A stretch of DNA of 64,000 bases from Putridiphycobacter sp965230485 (GTDB taxonomy: Bacteria; Bacteroidota; Bacteroidia; Flavobacteriales_D; Crocinitomicaceae). The notes under the pieces are model-generated. The model was not told the DNA's origin and ran no database searches. It was given only the letters and a program-made list of their open reading frames with translations. How positions within the stretch are numbered: position 1 is the stretch's first letter; each line of letters begins with the position of its first letter. Location of the stretch: assembly GCA_965230485.1 (NCBI GenBank), contig CBDDLA010000001.1, forward strand, positions 3,596,001 to 3,660,000. The letters are read 5' to 3'. The translations under genes and the position numbers were made by a program. Positions 51,791 to 61,102 of this stretch are shown piece after piece.

Positions 51791-54187
51791 TTAAAATTTA
51801 ATAGAATAACTGATAGATGGAATAACTGGAAACAAACTAATTTGCTTAAGTACTTTTGTGGGTTGAGGCGCAAAGTCGTTAGGAAGGTATCCGTATTCAA
51901 TATAAAAAGGGTTTTGGCGGCTATAAGCATTATATAATCCATAACTCCACGTCACTTCACCCCATTTTTTTGGTTTATGCTTGTTCACTCCAACATCAAG
52001 TCTATGATAAGAGGGCATTCGATAATCGTTCCTGGCCTCGTAGTTTTCAATAGGAGGGTTCCACCAGTATTCAAATTCGCTAATCTGATTTGGGTTAGTA
52101 TATTGCTGGTACTGCTGAACCGGCAGGGTCAGTGAATTACCAGTGCCATATACCCAAACCACACCAATGTCCCATGTATCATTAATCTTATACGTCAATG
52201 CAATGCTAACGTCATGTCGTCTGTCGTATCGATAAGGATAGACATTACCAAAATTTAGATTCTCAAATTGTCTATTGGTCCACGATAAAGTATAGCCAAC
52301 CCAACCGCTGAGTTTTCCAATTTTTTTCTCAACTAATACTTCAGCACCATAACTCCATCCTCTGCCTATTTCAATAATATTTTCCCAGTCCTTACCAGCA
52401 CTTAAAAAACTAGCGCCTTCTTGATACTCAATTAAGTTGTTCATGGTTTTGTAGTAGCCCTCAACGCTTAATGCATAGCCTTTTCTAAAGTCATGAGCAT
52501 ATCCGGCAGCTATTTGGTGTCCTCTTTGGGGTGGCGTTCTGTCTGTCGCAGGCACCCAAAAATCTGTTGGTAAACCAATAGAGGAATTTGAAAGCAGGTG
52601 TAAAAACTGCGTCATTGATGCATAAGATAGTTTAACTGAAGAATTTTCAGTTAAAACATAATTGAATGCAGCCCTTGGCTGGAGTGAATTATAATATTTA
52701 TTGTTTACAATTAGGTTTGAAAAATGTACTCCAAAATTAGCACTCAAGCGTTTAGTGATTGTATAGTCATCTTCGGCATAAAAATAAAATTCATTAGACC
52801 TTGTAATAGAGGAGCCAAAAGTAGAATCTACCTTAACATCAGCACTTCCACCACTAACAATGGTGCCAACACCGGGTGAAAACTTATGATTGATTAAGTT
52901 GGTGCCAAATTGAATTTTATGCTTGGGAGCAGGGTAGTAGTAGTAATCAAGCTTAATTCCTAAATCTTGAATCCCCGATAAATATTCAAACGAATTGTCA
53001 AATTCAGGGTTGTCAATATCATAATACTCTTGATTCTGGAACCCGGTTATAAATTTATAATCACTAAAATTAACTGTTAAATTAGAGAGTAATTTTGGAT
53101 TGTACTGATGATTCCAGCGTGCTGCAAAAATTTTATTTCCCCAGTTCATTCCTGCTTCTGATGTGCTATACCTAAACCTAAGGGAGTCGTAATCGTAAAA
53201 CTTAAATTCGTCTTCAAGGTAAAACTTGTCTTTTCCCATATAAGCGCTGACATAGATTCGGTTTTTATCATTGATTTTATAATTAATTTTTCCATTTAAA
53301 TCATAAAAGAAATAACCGACCTTTGTTTTATAGTTTGAGGAATTATTATTTGCTGCATTAATTAAGGGTCTGGCTAATATATCAATGTATGTCCTTCTTC
53401 CCGAAACCATAAAAGACATCTTGTCTTTTATAATAGGTCCACTTAACATCAATTTTGAAGAAATAATTCCAATAGAACCTTCAGCATGGTATTCTTTCAT
53501 ATTACCTTCGTTCATATTAATATCAATAACAGAAGATAAACGTCCACCATATCGGGCTGGAAAACCACCTTTGATTATTTTTACACTATTAATGGCGTCA
53601 GCATTAAAAACAGAAAAGAAACCGAATAAGTGGTTTGCATTATAAATTGGTACACCATCTAATAATATCAGGTTTTGATCTGGTCCACCACCGCGGACAT
53701 AAATACCGCTCGATCCCTCACTTCCAGAGTGAATACCAGGAAGCAGTGCCGCTGTTTTTAGTATATCTACTTCCCCCAATAATACAGGAAGTGACTTCAC
53801 TTTATCCATTGAAAGGCTAATTGTGCTAATTTCCGTCGATTCATGGTTTAATTCTTCAGCTGTAACCTCAATCTCCCCTAATAATCGACCTTCAACTAAC
53901 TGGATATCGTAGTTGATATTTTCGTTCAGGTTAATTTCTTTTTTTTGTGGTTCATATCCAACATAGCTAAATAGCAAGTGATGTTCTCCCTTTGGGAGGG
54001 TTAAAGAAAAGAATCCATAGATATTAGTAACCGTGCCAATTTCTAATTCTTGGCAATAAATTCGAGCACCAATGATCGCTTCACTTGATTTAGAATCCTT
54101 AACGTATCCGCTGATTGTATACTTATTTTGAGCCATTGAAATAGAATTGAAGAACACAAACAACAATAGCCAATGAATTTTACACAT
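51791..54187 (-). CDS. TonB-dependent outer-membrane receptor
   Basis: A 798-residue receptor: signal peptide (1-19, SMAQ), CarboxypepD_reg-like domain (about 22-105: GYVKDSKSSEAIIGARI, SYVGYEPQKKE), plug (about 115-225: GGGPDQNLILLDGVPIYN, GGFPARYGGRLSSV) and a C-terminal beta-barrel ending in an aromatic strand (SISYSIKF). It imports a large or scarce substrate with energy from TonB. The substrate is unknown; there is no nearby enzyme to hint at it. Cotranscribed with the DUF4249 lipoprotein downstream. Confidence 0.92.
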   Translation of the reverse strand: MCKIHWLLLFVFFNSISMAQNKYTISGYVKDSKSSEAIIGARIYCQELEIGTVTNIYGFFSLTLPKGEHHLLFSYVGYEPQKKEINLNENINYDIQLVEGRLLGEIEVTAEELNHESTEISTISLSMDKVKSLPVLLGEVDILKTAALLPGIHSGSEGSSGIYVRGGGPDQNLILLDGVPIYNANHLFGFFSVFNADAINSVKIIKGGFPARYGGRLSSVIDINMNEGNMKEYHAEGSIGIISSKLMLSGPIIKDKMSFMVSGRRTYIDILARPLINAANNNSSNYKTKVGYFFYDLNGKINYKINDKNRIYVSAYMGKDKFYLEDEFKFYDYDSLRFRYSTSEAGMNWGNKIFAARWNHQYNPKLLSNLTVNFSDYKFITGFQNQEYYDIDNPEFDNSFEYLSGIQDLGIKLDYYYYPAPKHKIQFGTNLINHKFSPGVGTIVSGGSADVKVDSTFGSSITRSNEFYFYAEDDYTITKRLSANFGVHFSNLIVNNKYYNSLQPRAAFNYVLTENSSVKLSYASMTQFLHLLSNSSIGLPTDFWVPATDRTPPQRGHQIAAGYAHDFRKGYALSVEGYYKTMNNLIEYQEGASFLSAGKDWENIIEIGRGWSYGAEVLVEKKIGKLSGWVGYTLSWTNRQFENLNFGNVYPYRYDRRHDVSIALTYKINDTWDIGVVWVYGTGNSLTLPVQQYQQYTNPNQISEFEYWWNPPIENYEARNDYRMPSYHRLDVGVNKHKPKKWGEVTWSYGLYNAYSRQNPFYIEYGYLPNDFAPQPTKVLKQISLFPVIPSISYSIKF

Positions 54188-54401
54188 ATGGGTTTAGTAA
54201 TAATATTTGTTAACGAATAAAAACTATAAAAATTTTATGGCTTTTAAACTCATTTTTGATAGAACAATTAATTGGAGCATTTTGTTACATTTTTCTTTTT
54301 TAATCCTTGTTTTTTAACATTTTGGGCATACTGGTTAGAATTTGTAACTTTATGGCATAATTTTCGTAAACCATAATAAGCATACAATGATGACACTTGG
54401 T

Positions 54402-55595
54402 ATGAAAAAGGTAGCCTTAATATTATTCTCTGTTTTAATTATTTCCGAATCCGTTAACGCTCAAATTATCAGTCAATTTGATTGGGATTCGAACCCTGTG
54501 ACAACGGCAACTATTGGTCCAAACGCAATTAGTGTGAGTTCTTCAGCAGTTTCAGATGCTGGTGGTGTCGGAGGAACAAATGGTCTGAATCCAAACCTTT
54601 CAGGTACACCAAAATTAGATGTTGATCTAATATTAACAGGTAGCCCGACTTTTGACGTGCCAGGCATTGATTTTTCGATTGATTATCATAGGGAAGAGAG
54701 TTCTGCAGAATTTTTCAGGAGAGGATCAAGTTTAATTATAAGTGCAGGAAATCAATTCAATGTAACTTATAGGGTTGATGATGGTGCCGGTGGGTTTAAT
54801 ACTGTGAGTTCAGGGAATGTTTATCCAATTCCAAATGATGATACCTACCGAACATACCGTTTTTATTATTTACCAGCAACGGGAGAAGGTTTTTTAACTG
54901 TTGATGGTGTTCAGATTTGGACTAATGATGGACCAGATAATAGAAATATGTACTGGACTGGTGCAGGTAATATCACAATTGGGAATAGCTTGGATGGCAG
55001 TGGAAATAACGACACCCATCTTGATAATATGATTATAGGTTCCGTTACAAATTCAGCATTACCGATTGAGTTAACAAGTTTTACAGTTAAACCAGAAAAA
55101 AGTACAGCAGTAATTGAATGGACAACTGCTTCAGAAATCAATAACGATTATTTTGAAATAGAGAAATCAGCAGATGGTAATGATTGGCAAAAATTGGCAA
55201 AAATTGATGGATCTGGTAACTCCTCAAAAGAAATAAATTATGAGTATATCGATCATTTGCCAATATTAGGTATTTCGTATTACAGGTTAAAACAAATCGA
55301 TTTTGATGGTCATCTTGAAATATTTGAACCAATTTCCTTTAGTTATTCTGAACGCTTAATGCACATCAGCGAGTTATTTGTATTCCCAAATCCTGCTAAC
55401 GATTTTATCAATATCCAATTAAATTATTCTTTGAGGGACGAAATTAGTATTTTTAATACTCAAGGTAAACTGATGACCACCCTTAGGTTTAACGATCAAG
55501 ATGAAAAAAAGATAGAGGTCGACGTTGGAAGCTATCCTCCTGGTTTATATATTGTAACAGATGGAGAGAGTAGTATAGAATTCATCAAAAACTAA
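54402..55595 (+). CDS. Secreted T9SS protein with concanavalin-like domain
   Basis: A 397-residue protein. Two other in-frame ATG codons lie 4 and 5 codons upstream; the one at 54402 begins a clean signal peptide (KKVALILFSVLIIS...NAQ). Residues ~20-225 form a beta-rich domain resembling a LamG/concanavalin-like lectin fold (YRTYRFYYLPATGEGFLTVDG, GNITIGNSLDG). From the PIELTSFTVK segment comes a fibronectin-III-like module with WTTASEIN, NDYFEIEKSADG and YYRLKQID, common in Flavobacteriia T9SS cargo, and then a type-A sorting domain (FPNP, IFNTQGKLM). It probably binds a ligand on the cell surface or outside. Confidence 0.82.
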   Translation: MKKVALILFSVLIISESVNAQIISQFDWDSNPVTTATIGPNAISVSSSAVSDAGGVGGTNGLNPNLSGTPKLDVDLILTGSPTFDVPGIDFSIDYHREESSAEFFRRGSSLIISAGNQFNVTYRVDDGAGGFNTVSSGNVYPIPNDDTYRTYRFYYLPATGEGFLTVDGVQIWTNDGPDNRNMYWTGAGNITIGNSLDGSGNNDTHLDNMIIGSVTNSALPIELTSFTVKPEKSTAVIEWTTASEINNDYFEIEKSADGNDWQKLAKIDGSGNSSKEINYEYIDHLPILGISYYRLKQIDFDGHLEIFEPISFSYSERLMHISELFVFPNPANDFINIQLNYSLRDEISIFNTQGKLMTTLRFNDQDEKKIEVDVGSYPPGLYIVTDGESSIEFIKN

Positions 55596-55689
55596 AATGC
55601 AGAATTATTATTCTGAAGTCCACTGAAAATTAGCGAAACCTTTTTTTAAAACTTTCGTATATTAGAATACCAATGTTAACCCAAATGGT

Positions 55690-56145
55690 ATGAAAGGTCT
55701 ATTTCTAACAATAGTATCTATAGCTTCGCTTAATCTTTCTTTTGCAAGAGCCAATCTTGAATATAGATCAGATAATGGAGAGATTTACAGTCTTGTTAAC
55801 GAGAAATTTCGGGATGGAGAAGTAGACTATGTTAAACTTAAAATGTTAAATCTGAGCGGTACCTTAAGCGCATTGGAACCCATTGAAGTTTGTTATGATG
55901 AATTAATGATTTCAATCAGTGAGTTTACCATATTTCATGATAAAAAGACAAAACAAGTAACCATTGGTCTCGATCATCTGTCAAATACAGAGGTCAAGAT
56001 CTATAATGAAACAGGGAAATTAATGACACAAATCATTATCAACGACTTGGAATTGGTTAAAGTTGAGGTAGATGTCAGTAAATTTCCAGCTGGTAAATAT
56101 ACTGCTTCTGATGGCTTAAGTACCTTAACGTTTACTGTAGACTAG
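55690..56145 (+). CDS. Small exported protein with orphan T9SS-like C-terminal domain
   Basis: A 151-residue protein: signal peptide (about 1-19), a short charged linker, then from about 70 a beta-rich domain that parallels the sorting domain of the upstream gene (IYNETGKLM against IFNTQGKLM, KVEVDVSKFPAGKY against KIEVDVGSYPPGLY). The canonical PNP motif is missing. So it is close to a sorting domain without cargo, perhaps a degraded duplicate of the neighbouring gene or a small surface protein in its own right. Confidence 0.68.
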   Translation: MKGLFLTIVSIASLNLSFARANLEYRSDNGEIYSLVNEKFRDGEVDYVKLKMLNLSGTLSALEPIEVCYDELMISISEFTIFHDKKTKQVTIGLDHLSNTEVKIYNETGKLMTQIIINDLELVKVEVDVSKFPAGKYTASDGLSTLTFTVD

Positions 56146-56252
56146 TTTGGTTTAGATTTATTATTTTTTTGAACTTTAACGAATAATAAGTCCTTCTTGA
56201 AATTCTATTTTTTTTTTGAGGTATTCGCCAATTTTTTAAGTAATTTCCGTGT

Positions 56253-56984
56253 ATGAAAAATAATGTTAATGCAATCATATTTGGAATAGCAATAGTGCTG
56301 GCATCTGCATTGCTCGGCTACGCTATTATCAATAGAAATAAAGAATCAGGTACAATTTCGGTTACTGGTCTGGGAGAAACAAATTTTAGTTCCGACCTGG
56401 TGGTTTGGGAAGGTCGCTTCACCAAATATAATTATGATTTGAAAATGGCCTATTCTAACTTAGAAAAAGACAAATCGGTTATTACAAAATACCTAACAAA
56501 GAAGGGGATAGATGCTAATGCCATTGTGTTTTCATCTGTGAATACCATTCAAAACACGAGACGAATTTATTCCGAATCTGGCGACTATATGGGAGAAGAA
56601 TTTAACGGGTATACTTTGAGTCAAGGCATAGAAATAAGCAGCAATGAATTAGATAAAGTTGAGAAAATCTCAAGAGAAATTACAGAACTCTTAAATCAAG
56701 GTGTGCAATTTTACTCTGAACCACCAAGGTATTATTACACTAAATTGGCAGATTTAAAAATCGAAATGGTCTCAAAAGCAACAGAAAACGCTAGAATTAG
56801 AGCCGAACAAATTGCCACTAATTCGAATTCTAAATTAAATGTTTTAAAAGAAGCTAAAATGGGTATTTTCCAAATCACTGGTCAGCATTCAGATGAGGAT
56901 TATTCATGGGGAGGAGCCTATAATACAACCTCGAGAGAAAAGACTGCTTCTATAACAATGAAGTTAACTTATTCTGTTGATTAA
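56253..56984 (+). CDS. SIMPL domain (DUF541) protein
   Basis: A 243-residue protein with an N-terminal signal/anchor helix (about 6-24) and a SIMPL/DUF541 domain: GTISVTGLGETNFSSDLVVW is the first strand pair (read around 34-53), helices with SNLEKDKSVITKYL follow, and the C-terminal part has ARIRAEQIATNSNSKL, the diagnostic A-x2-RA-x2-A segment. Function of the family in bacteria is not settled (Brucella BP26 is a periplasmic antigen of this fold). Periplasmic or membrane-anchored. Convergent with the CotH gene. Confidence 0.87.
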   Translation: MKNNVNAIIFGIAIVLASALLGYAIINRNKESGTISVTGLGETNFSSDLVVWEGRFTKYNYDLKMAYSNLEKDKSVITKYLTKKGIDANAIVFSSVNTIQNTRRIYSESGDYMGEEFNGYTLSQGIEISSNELDKVEKISREITELLNQGVQFYSEPPRYYYTKLADLKIEMVSKATENARIRAEQIATNSNSKLNVLKEAKMGIFQITGQHSDEDYSWGGAYNTTSREKTASITMKLTYSVD

Positions 56985-57023
56985 AACAGAAGTTACTATA
57001 CATGTACAATTCTGATGGTAAAT

Positions 57024-59276
57024 TTACTTTAAAACCAGTTTCTCAATAGAACTTCCTACTTTAATAAAATACATACCTGCAGGCAAATCACTCAAATCAA
57101 TCCTTGTTTCTGACTGAGTAAGCGCACCTGCCTTTGCAATTTCACCATTAGCTGAAAAGATGGTAAACTGAGGATTCATGATTTTGTCTGGCAATGCAAT
57201 CGTGATTTCATCAATTGCTGGGTTAGGGAATACATCAAAAGTATTTATGTCAGCTGCATGGACAGATAAATAAACTTCTTTTTCGTTAATGGTATTAAAT
57301 GTTGATTGAAGAAAACTGAAATTACCTGTGCCATTTGCTAGTCTACCAAAACTAATGTCTGTATCTTGGCCTGGGTAAGTAATACTATCAATTATTGTCA
57401 TATCTGGGTTGCTTAATAAAACGGTTTCACCGTTTGCCGAAAGTTTAAAATTGGCATGTAAGCCCTGTTGCAAGGAATCTTTATCTGCCCAAACGATAAG
57501 AAAACTATGACCATCTAAGGTTGTGCCATCTGGGAACTGCCATTTGTCAGGAGTATTTCGAGCGTCTGAAAGGTAGTAATTAGATAAATCGATAGTTGAA
57601 GAACTATTGTTATACAATTCAATCCAGTCATTAAATTCGCTATCTTGATCAGCATGGGTATTTTCGTTGTCCGCTAACAATTCATTAATCACAACACCTT
57701 TTAATGGCGCAAGTGTATAGTATTCATAAGCGGCCCTTGCCGGAGAAAATTTCCCCGCATCAACATTGTCAGCATAAATATAATATTCCATGTCTGAGTC
57801 TAAAATCTGGACTGTTGCGCCATAAATACCGTCATTTGCTAAAGCATCACCGTGCATGCCATCATCAAGCATCACCATTTTTGAAAATGCGTCAAAATGA
57901 TTGTGTCTGTAGTATAGATAACAATTATTTGTTGCGGTGGTTGACGCCGTAATATTAACTGATGAAAAGGCAATTGGTTGAGCATTTGAGGAAGTCACAT
58001 TCGAAATTGTCGGTGCTATAACTTGAAATTCACTTAAACCGTTAAGGTAAGTCGTTCTTGCAGTCATTAAATTTGATAAACCTGGCCTCAAATCAAGCCA
58101 ACCTCCCACATCATTGTTTAAATTTGACTGAAAATCTGTGTAGGAATAAAAACCATTGGGTTCTACTTGTACATCCGAGTCAATTAAAGAGTGCATCATT
58201 TGAGCACGTTGAAAATAATAGTTGTTATCCATGTTTTCTTCAATAATAGTTTTATAATGCGCTATGTATCTTTTTTTAATGTCCGGCTGAGTTAATAAAC
58301 GGGCAATCAATGGACGAAAATTAAGTGCATTTTCGTGAAGAAAAGGTGATTGGTTCTGAAGTGCTTGAAGACCTAGAGGTAATAAATTAGTGCCGTTCCA
58401 AAGTAAGCCACCAAAAGACATATTGACATCCCATAAAATGATACTCCATAAACCATTGTCCATTTTATAAACGTAAAAATTGTGGGCAAAAGCGGTGTAC
58501 CCGTCATTATGAACAAAAGCATTGCTTAACGCCAAAAACCAAAGTGCTCTATCCACATCCAAATATTGATCAATGTTACTGGCATTGAATTCTAAATTTA
58601 AGCACAGTTGCTGCAACTCTGTTAGCCCGAAATCAGACTTCATGTCATATAAGGTGTCATATGCCATTGAGTCCGCATGAAAAGCCAGATTGGAGTTGTC
58701 TCCAAAAATTTGAAAGGACACAGGATCACATTTGAAAAAGGAATTTTTACTTGACCCGTAATGCTTATCCAGGAATTCATTATCAATTGATTCCGTATTG
58801 GTATAAAGCCCCCAATAAGTTCCGTTAATATATAATTTAACAAAGCTTGCCTTTGGGCAATCCATATACTGATTAGACAATTCGTACATTAAAGTTTCCC
58901 TAATCATACTTGGATCAGCAAAGCAATTGGCTAATTTTATCTTATCTTTTCCTAAATAAGACTGGCCAGAAATGGTATAATTCAAATCGATATTAAAAGG
59001 ATTCTTAAGATTTGCTGTGTCCATTGAGCTATTTCCCTTGTATCGAACTCCACAACTATCTAATTGGATGCCGTCAATTACCACATCCGCTAAAATTCTG
59101 CCTGTACCGCTGCCTGTACCGGTGGTTGCAGTAGCCATTGAGTCCAGAATCTGATCCCAATTCGTATCGTAGAATTGGATATCAATGCTTCGAATTGTAT
59201 TGATATCGAACAAGTTTTGAGAATGACCTTCCAAAGAGATAAGAATCAAAATGCTGACTAAAAATTGTTTGATCAT
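57024..59276 (-). CDS. CotH-like and lamin-tail domain protein with T9SS sorting domain
   Basis: A 750-residue exported protein. Signal peptide (1-19), a CotH kinase-like domain (about 20-420: VRYKGNSSMD, CFADPSMIRETLMYELS, ILWDVNMSFGG), an Ig-like linker, a lamin-tail domain (about 530-640: VINELLADNENT, DWIELYNNSS, DLSNYYLSD) and a type-A sorting domain with FPNP. CotH proteins are atypical kinases in Bacillus spores; bacterial secreted versions with lamin-tail domains are common but poorly studied. Probably surface-exposed. Confidence 0.89.
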   Translation of the reverse strand: MIKQFLVSILILISLEGHSQNLFDINTIRSIDIQFYDTNWDQILDSMATATTGTGSGTGRILADVVIDGIQLDSCGVRYKGNSSMDTANLKNPFNIDLNYTISGQSYLGKDKIKLANCFADPSMIRETLMYELSNQYMDCPKASFVKLYINGTYWGLYTNTESIDNEFLDKHYGSSKNSFFKCDPVSFQIFGDNSNLAFHADSMAYDTLYDMKSDFGLTELQQLCLNLEFNASNIDQYLDVDRALWFLALSNAFVHNDGYTAFAHNFYVYKMDNGLWSIILWDVNMSFGGLLWNGTNLLPLGLQALQNQSPFLHENALNFRPLIARLLTQPDIKKRYIAHYKTIIEENMDNNYYFQRAQMMHSLIDSDVQVEPNGFYSYTDFQSNLNNDVGGWLDLRPGLSNLMTARTTYLNGLSEFQVIAPTISNVTSSNAQPIAFSSVNITASTTATNNCYLYYRHNHFDAFSKMVMLDDGMHGDALANDGIYGATVQILDSDMEYYIYADNVDAGKFSPARAAYEYYTLAPLKGVVINELLADNENTHADQDSEFNDWIELYNNSSSTIDLSNYYLSDARNTPDKWQFPDGTTLDGHSFLIVWADKDSLQQGLHANFKLSANGETVLLSNPDMTIIDSITYPGQDTDISFGRLANGTGNFSFLQSTFNTINEKEVYLSVHAADINTFDVFPNPAIDEITIALPDKIMNPQFTIFSANGEIAKAGALTQSETRIDLSDLPAGMYFIKVGSSIEKLVLK

Positions 59277-59295
59277 TGATGTTGTTATTTACTAT

Positions 59296-59303
59296 CAAAT
59301 ATA
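59296..59303 (-). promoter_or_regulatory. -7 element (TATATTTG) before the CotH-like gene
   Basis: A perfect TAnnTTTG on minus, 20 nt upstream of the ATG at 59276. The nearest TTG on minus is at a 26-nt spacing, longer than usual. Confidence 0.38.
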
Positions 59304-59440
59304 GTCAAATATTTGCTGACATAAAATGACAAGGTGTGTCAAACGGACAATGTACGCCCCCTATTAATTTGATATATTAATTTATCTTGGGAATTTAAAA
59401 CAATGTATTGTAGATTTACAAAGAATTAATTTAAGAAATT

Positions 59441-61093
59441 ATGAAATTATTTTTAGTTTTCTTTGTTCATTTAGTCTTTAATTTGTCATTTTCGCAGGTT
59501 AATGAATCACCATTAACTTCTTATACCTGGAAAGGTAAAAAGACAATTTTAAGTCCAGGTTACGTCATTTTAAGTTCAGGCAAAAAGCTCGAAGGGAAAA
59601 TATCGCTCCAAGGATCGTCTAGTTCTCTTTCCGGAATTTACTTTGAAGGAGATGGTAAAGAAATAGACTTCCCATTAAAGGCAATTAAAGCTTATGGATT
59701 ATTGGGAGTTCAAGGAAGCCAAACAAGTTCTGATTTTTATAATGGGCCTTTAGTATGCGATAATAACGAAGCGCTTTTTGTCTGGAGGGACATGGGGGTT
59801 CAGATGGGTAAGCAAATTCACAACACAAAACCCAGAACGGGTTATATCATTAAACGAAATGGTGCTAGGATTGAAGGAGAACTTCAAATCAAAAAAGTAG
59901 ACAATACTTTGAACTTATTTACCATAAAAGGAGATAAAGGAAAATTTAAAATCCCTGCTTCAGAAGTGGGGCATTATGGTCTAAAAATGACTATATCAGA
60001 AATGACAAAAGAGGGTGAAAAGCAATTTAAGGATGAAGCGAAAAACTTTCACAGAGGGAAAATAACTTTAAAGTCGGGTGAAATGGTAGAAGGGCAAATT
60101 GCTTTTAAAAAGAAGATTCCGATTAACCCTAATCGTCCTGGCGCAGGCGATAAGTATACTAGTCTATTTTTTGCAGAGAGCGAGAAAAGTTTTGTTAAAA
60201 CCTATACAGGTGAAGAAGTTGTTTCTATTACACAAAATATTAACGGTGAGGATATTGTTTACAGCCCTTATGAAGGAGGTTTTGTAAGCTCAACCACAAT
60301 GGATAATGCAAAGTACACTAAAAAAGAAAAACAGTTAAACAAAGGAAGTATCGTACTCACTTCTGGGTTAGAGTTGGTAGGAGAAGTTGCCCTTCCTAAC
60401 AGAAATAAAGCTAATTACAGAAATCAAGATGGTATTATTGCTGCTTATAATGCGAATGATATTGATCGAATTTCGGTAAGTATTCAAGGAGAAGATAGAG
60501 TATTTATAGGTGTAGAAGGGATGTTAATGGAAGAGTTCTTTAATGGCAAAACGTTTCAAGTTTATGAAAACCCAAAACCGACAACTGTTAACGAAAAGAA
60601 AACCAATATCGCAAATAATATGGTGAGTATGGGGGCTAGCTTGGCCTCAACAGCAGTGCTTAATAGTGCTGAAAAAACAATGGGAACAGATATGAGTTTA
60701 GATTCAATTGTCAGAAATTCAAGTACACCTGATTTAATTCAAGCTAGAGAAAATTTGGCCCGTGTAAATGGTTATAAGTCCGTTGAAGAAATGGAGGAGA
60801 AGGGATTGGAAAATAAGACTGCGGCTAAAATGGATGCGGCTTTGCAACTAGAGCTTGGAAGTAGAAATAATAGTGATAATATCGTAATTTACTATGAAGA
60901 GATTATTGTGATCAACAAATCGACGAATAATAAAATGATTTTGTATAAGGATAAGGATGTAATGAATGATAAATTAGAGGGGCTATTAATGGGTTGTTAT
61001 TCGTTTTTAGAGCTCGATAAAAAGGAACAAAAAGTTTTTTATGATATTGATAATATCAAGAAAACATTTAAAATGTTGGATAGTTGTTACTAA
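59441..61093 (+). CDS. Exported four-repeat protein of unknown family
   Basis: A 550-residue protein with a signal peptide (about 1-19). Four copies of a motif G-x-[IV]-x-[LK]-x-[SN]-G-x2-[LIV]-[EV]-G-x-[ILV] start near residues 40, 134, 206 and 302; each opens a ~60-100-residue beta-rich unit. The C-terminal ~170 residues are helical and then mixed, without the T9SS sorting domain. I do not recognise a family. The repeats may be small beta-barrels or propeller blades exposed in the periplasm. It is followed at 9 nt by a kelch-type T9SS protein, so the two are probably one operon. Confidence 0.7.
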   Translation: MKLFLVFFVHLVFNLSFSQVNESPLTSYTWKGKKTILSPGYVILSSGKKLEGKISLQGSSSSLSGIYFEGDGKEIDFPLKAIKAYGLLGVQGSQTSSDFYNGPLVCDNNEALFVWRDMGVQMGKQIHNTKPRTGYIIKRNGARIEGELQIKKVDNTLNLFTIKGDKGKFKIPASEVGHYGLKMTISEMTKEGEKQFKDEAKNFHRGKITLKSGEMVEGQIAFKKKIPINPNRPGAGDKYTSLFFAESEKSFVKTYTGEEVVSITQNINGEDIVYSPYEGGFVSSTTMDNAKYTKKEKQLNKGSIVLTSGLELVGEVALPNRNKANYRNQDGIIAAYNANDIDRISVSIQGEDRVFIGVEGMLMEEFFNGKTFQVYENPKPTTVNEKKTNIANNMVSMGASLASTAVLNSAEKTMGTDMSLDSIVRNSSTPDLIQARENLARVNGYKSVEEMEEKGLENKTAAKMDAALQLELGSRNNSDNIVIYYEEIIVINKSTNNKMILYKDKDVMNDKLEGLLMGCYSFLELDKKEQKVFYDIDNIKKTFKMLDSCY

Positions 61094-61102
61094 GAATAAT
61101 CT

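Noticed and set aside
51787..51942. 52-codon upstream extension of the DUF4249 gene
   Set aside because: It lies inside the TonB receptor gene and hides the lipoprotein signal that begins at 51786.
55600..55620. CAGAAT-TATT-ATTCTG hairpin after the concanavalin-like gene
   Set aside because: Only six base pairs and no T tract; too weak to call as a terminator.
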